The notes: a model not told the origin generated them from the sequence alone. Shown: positions 1-8,409, counted from the stretch's first letter. The stretch is DNA of 46,269 nucleotides from Lachnospiraceae bacterium (GCA_024682075.1 JAIKZQ010000036.1:1-46269); one strand, 5' to 3'. A program made the numbers and translations.

Positions 1-1
1 G

Positions 2-187
2 GGGGAGTACACCATGTTGATCCGGAACTCTCTTCTTTTCGACGGTGAGAAGATCCTGGGGCGTTTGCCCGAATTCAAGATTGCCTCAACAATCTTTGAC
101 ATGTTCGGCAAGGACTTCATTGGTGTGGGCTCCGACCGCCCGATATATTATGACAAGCAGTTGCTGGTGAGAGTGAACAAAGTGTGA
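2..187 (+). CDS. Unrecognised small or 5'-truncated protein
   Basis: An open frame enters from the left edge and stops at 185-187. A GGGGGAG stretch at 1-7 lies 6 nt before an ATG at 14, so this could be a complete 57-residue protein, or the C-terminus of a longer gene cut by the window edge. The product is mixed hydrophobic and charged, with no signal peptide or motif I recognise. It is followed in the same frame by an acetyltransferase stub, so it may itself be a remnant. No function is assigned. Confidence 0.4.
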   Translation, partial: GEYTMLIRNSLLFDGEKILGRLPEFKIASTIFDMFGKDFIGVGSDRPIYYDKQLLVRVNKV

Positions 188-388
188 TGCGGGTACCGTA
201 AAGAATCAAGGGCTGAACAATTGCTGGAATATGCCATAAAGGAACATAACGCGGACCATCTCTGGGTACTGCAAGAGAATGAAAAGGCTATACGCTTCTA
301 TGAAAGACATGGATTTAAAGCAACAGGAGAGAAGAAACTTGAAGAAGGTACTACCGAGTATCTTATTCTTATGAAAATGAAAGTATGA
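188..388 (+). pseudogene. C-terminal stub of a GNAT acetyltransferase
   Basis: Directly after the stop at 185-187 the same frame reads 66 codons that look like the last third of a GNAT enzyme. A CGYRKESRAEQLLEYA stretch resembles the acetyl-CoA-binding YRGxGxxxxLL motif in eroded form. It is followed by ENEKAIRFYERHGFKATGE, the typical alpha4-beta6 end of the fold. There is no start codon with a ribosome binding site, and the first roughly 80 residues of the family are missing. I read this as a decayed gene. The family assignment is strong; non-functionality is inferred from the missing N-terminal part. Confidence 0.7.
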
Positions 389-400
389 GATTATTCGTAG

Positions 401-925
401 ATGGATAAGCTATACATAACACACTATTACTATCCGGGAACAGATCCTTGGAAGAATATAATGCTTCTTCCCGAGGAAGAGGCTTTTTGCAAGGCAAAAG
501 AACTTGCCGATTTACATCCTGATACTACCAGCTTCGGACGATTTGCTGATTTCGAAAATTACTATCCTGTGCGAAAGAAGGCGGATGCATTTGTAAGAGA
601 AAGATTTATTGGGTTAGGCGGAAAACCGAAGCTTGAGCACCCGTATTCGTTTACTCTTATGGAGTGCGAATATCTCAGAGAATGGTTCAACAGCAGTGAT
701 AAGATTATTATTGATCTGGAGGACATTCCTGATGATCAGGTCAGCTTTACGCTGGGAGACAGTTGTGCGTTGATGATACATGGAAATGAGCCGGTTGTTC
801 TGACGAAAAAAACGCTTCTTGAACAAATTGCAGCATGCAACGGCTCGGCTGAAGCTTTTTGCAAGAGATCTCTCGGGAAGTACGCTTATGTGGAAGTGCA
901 ATTATGGGACAGGGTGCAGGAGTAA
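401..925 (+). CDS. Hypothetical cytosolic protein, 174 aa
   Basis: This intact frame begins with MDKLYITHYYYPGTDPWKNI and has no signal peptide or membrane segment. The first 40 residues are rich in aromatic amino acids and the middle is acidic (DLEDIPDDQ). I recall similar proteins of unknown function in Clostridia but cannot name a domain. The start is chosen because it is the first ATG after the preceding stub; no good ribosome binding site is visible, which lowers confidence in expression. It sits between two gene stubs in the most eroded part of the island. Confidence 0.55.
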   Translation: MDKLYITHYYYPGTDPWKNIMLLPEEEAFCKAKELADLHPDTTSFGRFADFENYYPVRKKADAFVRERFIGLGGKPKLEHPYSFTLMECEYLREWFNSSDKIIIDLEDIPDDQVSFTLGDSCALMIHGNEPVVLTKKTLLEQIAACNGSAEAFCKRSLGKYAYVEVQLWDRVQE

Positions 926-975
926 AATTCAATTTAACATCCAGCTGGTGTTATGAAAAATGTTGTGAGTAGGGT

Positions 976-1137
976 ATGAATATGCCTAAATTAATCATGC
1001 TTCGTGGAAATTCCGGGAGCGGAAAAACAACGGTAGCAAAAGGACCTCAGGAACTTTTCGGACGAGGTACTATGGTTCTTTCACAAGATATGATTCGAAG
1101 AGAAGTGCATGCCTTACTTAGGAGATTGCTATGGTGA
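976..1137 (+). pseudogene. N-terminal stub of a P-loop kinase
   Basis: The frame of 53 codons starts MNMPKLIMLRGNSGSGKTT, a Walker A motif at residues 11-19, followed by an SQDMIRRE motif typical of small nucleoside-kinase or zeta-toxin-like AAA ATPases that use a QD(M/T)xRRE strand. After about 44 residues the similarity stops and the frame ends in LLRRLLW. Families of this type are normally 170-200 residues, so catalytic and lid regions are absent. The stop codon overlaps the start region of the next gene (TGATGG), suggesting that the downstream gene was joined to a broken kinase. The fragment might still provide translational coupling. Confidence 0.65.
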
Positions 1138-2126
1138 TGGATAAAGATTATAGAGGAAATGCGTATATAGTAATAAACAACGAGGTATTACTGAATTACA
1201 GCGGTGGATTTGCAGACCTGGCAAATGAGATCCCGAATACGATTGAAACAAGATTCGCATCTGCGTCCATGAGCAAGACTTTTGTTGCTGTGGGCATCAT
1301 GCAATTGATCGAAGAAGAGAAACTGAAATTAGAAGATACTATCGGAGCAATTCTGAATATTGATCTGAAACACATCGATCCTTGTGTGACAGTAAGACAA
1401 CTATTGAATCACACTTCAGGCGTTCCGGACTATTTTGATGAATCTGTTATGGATGATTATGAGGCACTGTGGACCGATTATCCAAATTACAGGATTAGGC
1501 ATAACATGAATATGCTTCCACTGTTTATAGATAAGGCAATGATGTACAACAGAGGGGAGAAGTTTCAATACAACAATTCGGGATATGTATTGCTTGCCAT
1601 GATCATTGAGACAATAACATGCATGGACTTCGATGTATATCTTAAGCAAAATGTTTTTGACAGATGTGGCATGTTTTCTACAGGATATTTTTCTTTTGAC
1701 AAACTTCCTGCGAGATGTGCTGACAGTTACATCTATTGTCCTGATACGGATGATTACCGTACAAATATATACTCCGTTGGTGCGAAGGGTACCGGTGACG
1801 GAGGTGCATTCGTTACAGTAGGAGATATAGTGAAGTTTTGGAATGGACTTATTGAGTATAAGCTCCTTTCAAAGGAGATGGTAACGCAAATGTTTTCCAA
1901 GCAGAGCGGTGATGGAAAAGACCCTGAAGAAGGATATTATGGTTTTGGAGTATGGATCATCGACAATCCCAAAGGACAGGATTACGTGTATATGCAGGGA
2001 TGCGATGATGGAGTAAGCGCCATTTCCGAATATAATCCCAATAATGGAATGATAACGGTTATGCTCAGCAACTATGGTGATAATGTATGGGCGAGAATGA
2101 GAAAAATACGGGAAGAAATGTATTAG
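1131..2126 (+). CDS. Serine beta-lactamase-fold hydrolase (class C / DD-peptidase family), cytosolic
   Basis: The 331-residue protein has the class C beta-lactamase / AmpC-like fold signatures. These are an SxxK motif SMSK (Ser46, Lys49), an HTSG segment at 94-97 and a YxN-type motif YNN (Tyr147-Asn149). There is no signal peptide, so it probably acts in the cytoplasm as an esterase or peptidase-like hydrolase rather than as a secreted drug-resistance enzyme. The start is ATG 1131, or ATG 1137 four codons' worth further on in frame, preceded by a GGAG at about 1121. It overlaps the end of the truncated kinase frame by 7 nt, so it may be translationally coupled to it. Substrate cannot be inferred. 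Confidence 0.8.
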   Translation: MVMDKDYRGNAYIVINNEVLLNYSGGFADLANEIPNTIETRFASASMSKTFVAVGIMQLIEEEKLKLEDTIGAILNIDLKHIDPCVTVRQLLNHTSGVPDYFDESVMDDYEALWTDYPNYRIRHNMNMLPLFIDKAMMYNRGEKFQYNNSGYVLLAMIIETITCMDFDVYLKQNVFDRCGMFSTGYFSFDKLPARCADSYIYCPDTDDYRTNIYSVGAKGTGDGGAFVTVGDIVKFWNGLIEYKLLSKEMVTQMFSKQSGDGKDPEEGYYGFGVWIIDNPKGQDYVYMQGCDDGVSAISEYNPNNGMITVMLSNYGDNVWARMRKIREEMY

Positions 2127-2306
2127 ATTGTGCTATTCGAGGCGGTTAAAACAAAAACTTGTTTGTACGGATTATACACTGATACAAAAAAGAAATGGAA
2201 TAAAACATGTAGATATCATAGATTTTATTCTTGGCCGGAAAATGTTTGATTGATTCAATATCGTAGATTTTTACCCACAAGAAGGATACCTGATAAGGAC
2301 TGAATA

Positions 2307-2894
2307 ATGAATGAATATAAAATAATTCCCTTACCCAAGGAAGAATGGAAGGGAACCCCGATATTAATGAAATATACTACAGAAGAATACTACGATCTTG
2401 AGAAGACCGAGAACGCAGATTCTTTTTCAGTGAAAATGGTAAAGAAAAAGTTCGATACTCCCGTAACCCATACCCCGGAGGAATATGATTTTCCGGACAG
2501 TTTATATCAGGATCATTGGGAGAAAGCGGAGGCCTTCGGAATCATCTCTGATGAGAATGGAAAAAAGAAAATGATGGCCTGTATAGAGATATGTCCTGAA
2601 GAGTGGAGCAACAGACTGATGGTGACGGAGCTGTGGGTTGCCGATGAGCTTCACAGAAAGGGCATTGGAACAGCGCTTATGAACTTAGCCAAAGAACAGG
2701 CAAGGCTTCAAAACAGGCGAGCTATCATTTTAGAGACCCAGTCATGTAATGTTCGTGCTATTTCATTTTACCGCAGTCAGGGATTCGAATTGATCGGGTA
2801 TGACGCTTGCTGCTATACGAACCGTGATATAGAGCGTCATGAGATCAGGTTTAATTTCGGATACTTTATGGATAACAGAACCGGGAGATGGTAG
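2307..2894 (+). CDS. GNAT family N-acetyltransferase
   Basis: This 195-residue protein carries one GNAT domain in its C-terminal half. The acetyl-CoA pyrophosphate-binding motif is RKGIGT (residues 117-122) after VTELWVADELH, and the fold ends with CNVRAISFYRSQGFELIGYD. The N-terminal 80 residues are an extension rich in acidic and aromatic residues, reminiscent of streptothricin-acetyltransferase-type enzymes. It would transfer an acetyl group from acetyl-CoA to an amine; the acceptor is unknown. A 180-nt gap with no clear gene separates it from the beta-lactamase-like gene, so it may have its own promoter, although none stands out. Confidence 0.8.
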   Translation: MNEYKIIPLPKEEWKGTPILMKYTTEEYYDLEKTENADSFSVKMVKKKFDTPVTHTPEEYDFPDSLYQDHWEKAEAFGIISDENGKKKMMACIEICPEEWSNRLMVTELWVADELHRKGIGTALMNLAKEQARLQNRRAIILETQSCNVRAISFYRSQGFELIGYDACCYTNRDIERHEIRFNFGYFMDNRTGRW

Positions 2895-2947
2895 AAAGGC
2901 GCACGAAAGCAGCGGAGGCAAAGAGGCTTTCAAGGAATCAATGATTT

Positions 2948-3583
2948 ATGAAAACAAGAGAAGAAGCAATAAAATACGGCCTGTCTTTTCCCGACACATA
3001 TCAGGAAGCACCGTTTCATGATATGAACTGGCAACTGGTCAGATATAAGGAAAATAAAAAAGCTTTTCTTTGGACATATGAAAAGGATGGATTTATTAAT
3101 CTGAATGTGAAAGTGAATCCGGAAAAGGCATTTTTTTGGCGAAAAATCTATAAGTCCGTAATTCCCGGGTATCATCAGAATAAGGATCACTGGAATACGA
3201 TCATTTTGGATGGCAGTATTCCGGATAAAGATATCAAACTTATGATCGCAGAAAGTTACGATCTTATCAGTGACTGTCCTTCGAAGAGGATTTATGAAGC
3301 AGTAAAAATGATTCCATATGGCCATGTGGCTACATATTCGCAGGTTGCAGAAATTGCGGGTGATAAGAAGATGGCAAGGGCAGTTGGCAATGCGCTTCAT
3401 AAGAATCCGGATCCAAACAATATTCCCTGTTACCGCGTAGTGAACGCAAAAGGAGAACTTGCAGGGGAATTCGCTTTTGGCGGGGCCGGAGCACAGGCCA
3501 AACTGCTGGAAGGCGAAGGTGTCAAGGTTATTGATGGAAAGGTTGATCTTACTGTATTTCAGTGGGAAAAATATCTTATCTGA
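2948..3583 (+). CDS. YjbR/MmcQ-like domain fused to MGMT-type alkyltransferase domain
   Basis: This is a 211-residue fusion. Residues 1-105 match the MmcQ/YjbR (DUF419) fold (FPDTYQEAPF, later ITLNVK-like NLNVKVNPE). Residues 110-205 match the DNA-binding and active-site domain of O6-alkylguanine-DNA alkyltransferases (VPYGHVATY-like IPYGHVATYSQVA, RAVGNALHKNP, then IPCYRVVNAKGEL). The nucleophile-equivalent Cys161 is present, but the canonical PCHR is PCYR, so the His of the Cys-His-Glu relay is Tyr162. It may be a low-activity repair enzyme or a damage-binding protein. The start is the ATG at 2948, with an AAGGA about 12 nt upstream. Confidence 0.8.
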   Translation: MKTREEAIKYGLSFPDTYQEAPFHDMNWQLVRYKENKKAFLWTYEKDGFINLNVKVNPEKAFFWRKIYKSVIPGYHQNKDHWNTIILDGSIPDKDIKLMIAESYDLISDCPSKRIYEAVKMIPYGHVATYSQVAEIAGDKKMARAVGNALHKNPDPNNIPCYRVVNAKGELAGEFAFGGAGAQAKLLEGEGVKVIDGKVDLTVFQWEKYLI

Positions 3584-3614
3584 ACTGATCCTGTGATGAA
3601 AAGAGACAGCTGAG

Positions 3615-3758
3615 ATGGAACGCCCAAAGTTTAGCGAAATAAAAGACTATGACGAGTTTTGCAAATACTACTGGTATCGCGAAGAACTGATCAAAATATG
3701 TAAAGAGTACGGACTTAAGGCAAGTGGAAGCAAAATATCTCGATTTAAATATGTCTGA
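3615..3758 (+). pseudogene. Truncated SAP-domain-type protein
   Basis: A 47-codon frame reads MERPKFSEIKDYDEF and then YYWYREELIKICKEYG, which resembles the N-terminal SAP-like helix-turn-helix of small clostridial proteins (DUF6434/SAP type). The expected continuation after GTK-like sequence is lost: the frame drifts into ISRFKYV and stops. A shifted frame (EAKYLDLNMSEI) continues to a TAA at 3778. I interpret it as a gene head left after deletion or frameshift. It lies in the 200-nt gap between the MGMT fusion and a methyltransferase. Confidence 0.55.
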
Positions 3759-3784
3759 AATTTGTAGAAAGGGAGAATAACAAT

Positions 3785-4585
3785 ATGGACCTTCATGATT
3801 ATTCCGATGTTGCTGAAAACTATGACCTTTACCTCGATGTGATGTACAAGAACGAGGACAATCACGCAGGCTTTCAGGAGTTCTATCTTGATTTTGCAAG
3901 GAGATACGGAAGCGAAGGAGTGATCGATATCGCCTGCGGAACGGGCGCTGTCCTGCTTTATCTTGCGGAACACGGAATCATTGCGGACGGTACGGATCTG
4001 TCCGAAGCGATGTGCCGGGTTGCGGATGAAAAGGCAAAAAAGAAGGGTTATCATCTCAATATATTCCCGGCGAACATGACGGAATTCCGAGGCGCACGAA
4101 AGTACTCATGTGCAATCATCGCACGAAGCGGATTCATGCATCTTACTACTCCGGAACTCCAGCGCGCCGCACTTTTAAATATCCGAGAGAATCTGACAGA
4201 CGGAGGGATGCTTACTTTCAATACATTCGATCCGCATCCGTTTTTTCAGGCACAGCAAATGAACACAAAGGATACCGATTATTCACTCCGGCTTGAATAT
4301 ACGAATCATAGCGGACAGCGTGAGAAGATCTATAATGCGATTTCTTATGATCCTTATACACAGGTCATGAGTGGAAACTGGAAATTCGAAACTCTTGATG
4401 ATAACGGAAATGTTGTGGATGAAAGAGTCCGTCCGCTGAAGATGAGACAGACATACCGGCAGGAAATGAAATATCTTCTGGAACTTACCGGATATGAGAT
4501 TGTTGACGTATACGGGGGATACCACATGGAGAGCGGTGAGGGTTCGGCAAAAAACGTGATCTGGTGTGTCCGAAAAAAACAGTAG
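3785..4585 (+). CDS. Class I SAM-dependent methyltransferase
   Basis: The 266-residue Rossmann-fold methyltransferase has motif I VIDIACGTGAVLLYLAEHG (from residue 46), an acidic post-I strand ADGTDLSEAM, and a C-terminal region that matches ubiE/SmtA-type small-molecule methyltransferases (LTDGGMLTFNTFDP). It probably transfers a methyl group to a small metabolite; no substrate motif is visible. GGGAG at about 3771 precedes the ATG. It is one of five unrelated methyltransferases in this island, which suggests accumulation rather than one pathway. Confidence 0.82.
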   Translation: MDLHDYSDVAENYDLYLDVMYKNEDNHAGFQEFYLDFARRYGSEGVIDIACGTGAVLLYLAEHGIIADGTDLSEAMCRVADEKAKKKGYHLNIFPANMTEFRGARKYSCAIIARSGFMHLTTPELQRAALLNIRENLTDGGMLTFNTFDPHPFFQAQQMNTKDTDYSLRLEYTNHSGQREKIYNAISYDPYTQVMSGNWKFETLDDNGNVVDERVRPLKMRQTYRQEMKYLLELTGYEIVDVYGGYHMESGEGSAKNVIWCVRKKQ

Positions 4586-4636
4586 AGGGAAGATTAAAGA
4601 TTCAGCGTAGACGGAACTGACGGAAACGAGGGCATT

Positions 4637-5986
4637 ATGAAGAAAAGGCTCAAAAGGACAAGTAAATATATCATCTTACTTGGTATCTTCCTTTTTATCG
4701 TGAATGTATCAATGGGACTTGTGTTGACAGTAGAGTCAAGTGAAGCCATGAAGGATCTGATCCGCAACAGGATGCTTGACATTTCCAATACGGCAGCCTC
4801 CATGATCGATGGGGACACGCTACGGGACATTCAGGCCGAAGATGTTGATACACCTGAATATCAGGAGATCCTAAAAACTCTTACATATTACCAGGACAAT
4901 ATCAATCTTAAATATATATATTGCATACGGGATATGGGGGATAAGAATTTCGTCTTTACGATAGATCCCACGGTCGTAGATCCCGGACAATTCGGGGATG
5001 CGATCGTTTATACGGATGCCCTTTATACGGCGAGCCTGGGGACAGCCGCAGTTGATAAGGATCCCTATGTGGATAAATGGGGAAGGTTCTACAGTTCTTA
5101 TTCTCCGGTGTTTGATTCAAATCATGAAGTAGCGGGTATCGTGGCGGTTGATTTTTCAGCAGACTGGTATGACAGGCAGGTATCAAATCAGATAATGACC
5201 GTTCTGCTGGTTACATTCACATCCATTGTCTTCGGAGTGATCATAGTTTTACTTTTGGCTTCTCATTTCAGGAAAAGATTTAAGCTTCTCTATAAAGAAC
5301 TGAACAAACTGACGGAAGGTGTCGAGACACTTTCGAAAGAACTGTCCCACGACAATATCCTGGACGGTGATGAAGTAATAGAAACGGAACTGTCCGAAGA
5401 GGATGAAATGCTTGACGATATAGGAGTCATGGAAAAAAGGATCAGTTCGCTGAAGGAATATATGAGCGCCCAGATCAGATTTGTCAGATCAAAGACCTAT
5501 ATCGACGGTCTGACAGGTATTAAAAACAGAACGGCATATCTGGAATATGTTGAAAAGATAGAAAAAAGCATAAGCAGAGGTGATGCGCGATTTGCCGTCG
5601 TGATGCTAGATCTGAACGGCCTGAAGAGAATAAATGATGATTTCGGTCATGAAAAAGGCGATATGACCATAAAGAAGGCCGCCGACATAATAAATGAAAC
5701 ATTTTCCGACGAGCAGGTGTTCAGGATAGGCGGGGATGAATTTGTTGTCCTGCTTAAGGATTCATCGGATAAGCTTGATGAGCTGATGTCCTCTTTTGAT
5801 AAAAACTGCGTCGATGCAAACAACAGGGATGATGACACACCGGTTGCGATATCAAAAGGCTTTGCGGTTTTTGATGCATCGACGGATAACAACTATCAGT
5901 ATACTTTCGAACGGGCTGATCATGCCATGTACGAAGACAAAAAGGCATATTACAGCAAGAACAATATTAACAGGAGAAAGAGCTGA
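4637..5986 (+). CDS. Membrane-anchored GGDEF diguanylate cyclase with sensory domain
   Basis: The 449-residue protein has a first membrane helix at about 11-32, an extracytoplasmic Cache-like domain at about 35-180, a second helix at about 186-208, and then an acidic linker and coiled segment. A C-terminal GGDEF domain spans about 288-445. The active-site loop RIGGDEF is intact (Gly365-Phe369), so it should make cyclic di-GMP from two GTP. The RxxD inhibitory site expected five residues upstream is not present, so product inhibition at that site is unlikely. It looks like a stand-alone sensor and differs from its drug-modification neighbours. No EAL domain is linked to it. Confidence 0.9.
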   Translation: MKKRLKRTSKYIILLGIFLFIVNVSMGLVLTVESSEAMKDLIRNRMLDISNTAASMIDGDTLRDIQAEDVDTPEYQEILKTLTYYQDNINLKYIYCIRDMGDKNFVFTIDPTVVDPGQFGDAIVYTDALYTASLGTAAVDKDPYVDKWGRFYSSYSPVFDSNHEVAGIVAVDFSADWYDRQVSNQIMTVLLVTFTSIVFGVIIVLLLASHFRKRFKLLYKELNKLTEGVETLSKELSHDNILDGDEVIETELSEEDEMLDDIGVMEKRISSLKEYMSAQIRFVRSKTYIDGLTGIKNRTAYLEYVEKIEKSISRGDARFAVVMLDLNGLKRINDDFGHEKGDMTIKKAADIINETFSDEQVFRIGGDEFVVLLKDSSDKLDELMSSFDKNCVDANNRDDDTPVAISKGFAVFDASTDNNYQYTFERADHAMYEDKKAYYSKNNINRRKS

Positions 5987-6040
5987 AGATCTTTCTCCGG
6001 ACGAATTAGTAAAAAGAAGAAAATATCAGAGAAGAGAACC

Positions 6041-6079
6041 AAGTGGGTGACACTGTATGCATATATGCCGCGGGAGTAA
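6041..6079 (+). pseudogene. Orphan C-terminal tail (KWVTLYAYMPRE)
   Basis: Four nucleotides before the next gene start, one frame reads AAG TGG GTG ACA CTG TAT and ends KWVTLYAYMPRE then TAA. This is nearly identical in protein and DNA to the last residues (KWVTLYACMAGE) of the intact prenyltransferase-like gene ending at 14443. The rest of that gene is absent here. I read it as the surviving tail of a deleted paralogue, replaced upstream by other DNA. Twelve matching residues at an exact C-terminus next to a gene start make chance unlikely, but the length is short. Confidence 0.55.
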
Positions 6080-6082
6080 AAC

Positions 6083-7582
6083 ATGAAGACTGTTGAGATA
6101 CTGGGTTCGAACCGGTTTGAAACATATACGAAGACACGTGATGGCAGCCGTGCGGTTATAGTACAGGATGGAAAGATTCTTCTTACACATGAACTGAATT
6201 CCGGCTGGTGGCTGCTTCCCGGCGGTGGCCTGGAAGAAGGTGAGACTCCCGAAGACTGTGTGATACGCGAAGTCGAGGAAGAAACGGGATTAATTGTCCG
6301 TCCGTTAAGGCAGTTTCTTTTCATGCATGAGTATTACGAGGAGTACTGCTATACGGGATATTACTTTATCTGCGAAGTGACAGGAAAGGGGCAGATGAAC
6401 CTTACCGATGCGGAAGCAAGGCGCGGGTTACAGCCCGAGTGGATCCCTTTGCAGGATGCTGTCGGTATTTTTTCCAAACATGAGTCATATGCGGATGCAA
6501 GTGAAGAAAAAAGAGGCTCGTATCAGCGGGAACACATGGCACTGACAGAGTATATGAATTTCGCCACCGAAGGCCCCGAGCTGGGGATCTATGAACGTTT
6601 TCCCGGGATAAGCTGCGCTTATATGGATGCAGCCGGAAGAGAGATATTAAAATACGACGGAGCAGCTGATAAGGAAAACTGTATTCCGGTGGATGGGAAT
6701 ACTGTTTTTCCGGCGTGCTCAATATCAAAGTTTGTTACCGCATTGATCGTCATGAAGCTTCAGGAGCAGGGGATGCTGAATATAGACGAACCCGTCAACC
6801 GTCATCTTGATCAGTGGAAGCTGCTTACAGCGGACGGAAAAGAAAGTGACGCGACGATAAGAACACTTCTCAGTCATACATCCGGGATCATTGATGGGGA
6901 AGAATCCTTTTACGGACTGAGGCGTGACGGCATTGAGACAGATTTACTGGATGTTCTGGAAGGAAGGACTGCATATAATAAACGAAAAGCAGTGACGGAA
7001 AAACAACCGGGTACGGAGTTTGAATACAGTGATGCAGGTTACTGTGTGCTGCAGCTGATGATACAGGATATCACACACTGCCGTTTCGAAGAAACTGTCT
7101 CTGAAAAAATATTTGAACCGCTTCATCTTAAGAATACTTTTTTTGCTTCTCTGCAGAATCTTGAGATCCGTGAAAAGAAGCAAAACCTGGCCGCAGGATA
7201 TGATAATGAAGGTTCATTGATTCCGTGCAAGTACCCGCAGATCCCGGATCTTGCTGCTTCGGGTTTGTGGAGCACTCCGAATGAACTGATGATGATCGCA
7301 AAAGAATTCATCGAGGCGGTAAATGGCAGGAGTTCTTTACTGAGTAAAGAATCGGCAGGGGAGATGATAAAGCAGGCAGAAAACTTTTCATGGGTAGGTC
7401 TCGGTCTGTTCCTGCGCGGAGATGACACACTTGTGTCTCAAGGCTGGGGAGAGAACGGACAATGCATGCTTAAAATGAATGTTGTGACGGGAGAGATCTC
7501 TGTCGTGATGACGAATAAAGACCCGGGTGTGGATCAATCAGAGTCCGGATTGGAAGATCTTATAAAGACTTTAGACAGTTAG
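6083..7582 (+). CDS. Nudix hydrolase fused to beta-lactamase-fold domain
   Basis: The 499-residue protein carries an N-terminal Nudix domain (about 15-150) with a complete Nudix box from Gly48 to Leu70 (GGLEEGETPEDC then REVEEETGL). Its C-terminal part (about 165-495) is a serine beta-lactamase / penicillin-binding-like domain: SxxK as SISK (Ser213-Lys216), HTSG at about 265, and YSD (Tyr315-Asp317) in place of YxN. The two are joined by a short linker without signal peptide, so both act in the cytosol. The Nudix half should hydrolyse a nucleoside diphosphate linked to X; the second half is probably an esterase or amidase. The pair may process two bonds of one compound, which is inference. 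Confidence 0.88.
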   Translation: MKTVEILGSNRFETYTKTRDGSRAVIVQDGKILLTHELNSGWWLLPGGGLEEGETPEDCVIREVEEETGLIVRPLRQFLFMHEYYEEYCYTGYYFICEVTGKGQMNLTDAEARRGLQPEWIPLQDAVGIFSKHESYADASEEKRGSYQREHMALTEYMNFATEGPELGIYERFPGISCAYMDAAGREILKYDGAADKENCIPVDGNTVFPACSISKFVTALIVMKLQEQGMLNIDEPVNRHLDQWKLLTADGKESDATIRTLLSHTSGIIDGEESFYGLRRDGIETDLLDVLEGRTAYNKRKAVTEKQPGTEFEYSDAGYCVLQLMIQDITHCRFEETVSEKIFEPLHLKNTFFASLQNLEIREKKQNLAAGYDNEGSLIPCKYPQIPDLAASGLWSTPNELMMIAKEFIEAVNGRSSLLSKESAGEMIKQAENFSWVGLGLFLRGDDTLVSQGWGENGQCMLKMNVVTGEISVVMTNKDPGVDQSESGLEDLIKTLDS

Positions 7583-7697
7583 GTATTCTTTGATTATAAC
7601 TATTCCGGCTATTTGTAGCGGAAGAGGCTTCTGTTATGCTTTTTCATGTAAGGCGCCTGAAGAAAACAAAACCGATTACATGAAAGGATACACAACC

Positions 7698-8408
7698 ATG
7701 AACAGAGATATTTTTATAAGAAATCTGACCGGGGACAGGATTGAACTGAGTCCCAAGGGCAGAAATGCCAATGAATTGTCGGTAGAAGAGTTTGAACAGA
7801 ATTATGAGAACTTCTTTGAGATGATATTTGAGATAGCGGCTACTGATATAAAGGGTATCGAAGGATACGGAGAATTCGATGAGAATAACGAGGCTCCTTA
7901 TAAGACATTTAAAGAGTTTGTAGAAGCGACCTTTGATGAGAAGCAGGAAGGATATTGGCATAACTGGACGCAGATGTTTGAAACAACTTTCCTTAAGAAA
8001 GATTATTTTGACAGTATCTATGCCAAGGTCATGCAGTACGCAGATTTCTGTGAAGGTCAGAGATTCCTGGCCAACAATAATACTTTCTTCTGCAATATGC
8101 TGGTAGATGAAGAAGGAAAAACATACTGCGCTGACTGGGGACGTGCCGGGATCATGGATTTTTTAATGGATTTTGCAATACTTGATCTTAACAAGCCGTA
8201 TCTGCTTGTCCCGGAGAAACTATATGACTATGCAAAGAAGAATAACATCGAAATAAAGAACTTCAGGGAGCGCTTCTTATGTATGGCATATTTAAAGGGC
8301 CTTCACACATTGATGTGGCATTCTTCCATCGATGATCTGGAGTCCTGCGAATCCATTACAAGGTCCGTTAATGAGCTGGAAGACCGAATGAACAAACTGG
8401 CGGATTAA
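7698..8408 (+). CDS. Truncated or degenerate aminoglycoside-phosphotransferase-fold protein
   Basis: The 236-residue product resembles the C-lobe of hygromycin-B-kinase-like APH enzymes (IKGIEGYGEFD, then FLANNNTFFCNMLVDEEG and ADWGRAGIMDFLMDFAILD). The catalytic-loop HGDxxxxxN is replaced by NNN in the FLANNNTFFCN segment, so the Asp that acts as base is missing. The metal-binding Asp of ADWG is kept. Most of the N-lobe that binds ATP is also absent. ATG 7698 with AAAGGA 9 nt upstream fits best; upstream in-frame starts (7590, 7680) lack this. It may be a pseudokinase or a decaying gene. It ends 1 nt before the next gene. Confidence 0.65.
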   Translation: MNRDIFIRNLTGDRIELSPKGRNANELSVEEFEQNYENFFEMIFEIAATDIKGIEGYGEFDENNEAPYKTFKEFVEATFDEKQEGYWHNWTQMFETTFLKKDYFDSIYAKVMQYADFCEGQRFLANNNTFFCNMLVDEEGKTYCADWGRAGIMDFLMDFAILDLNKPYLLVPEKLYDYAKKNNIEIKNFRERFLCMAYLKGLHTLMWHSSIDDLESCESITRSVNELEDRMNKLAD

Positions 8409-8409
8409 T

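Noticed and set aside
929..957. Imperfect palindrome TAACA-CCAGCTGG-TGTTA after the gene at 401, considered as an integron attC site
   Set aside because: It is only about 19 nt, the right-hand core GTTATGA does not fit GTTRRRY, and no similar element recurs between other genes.
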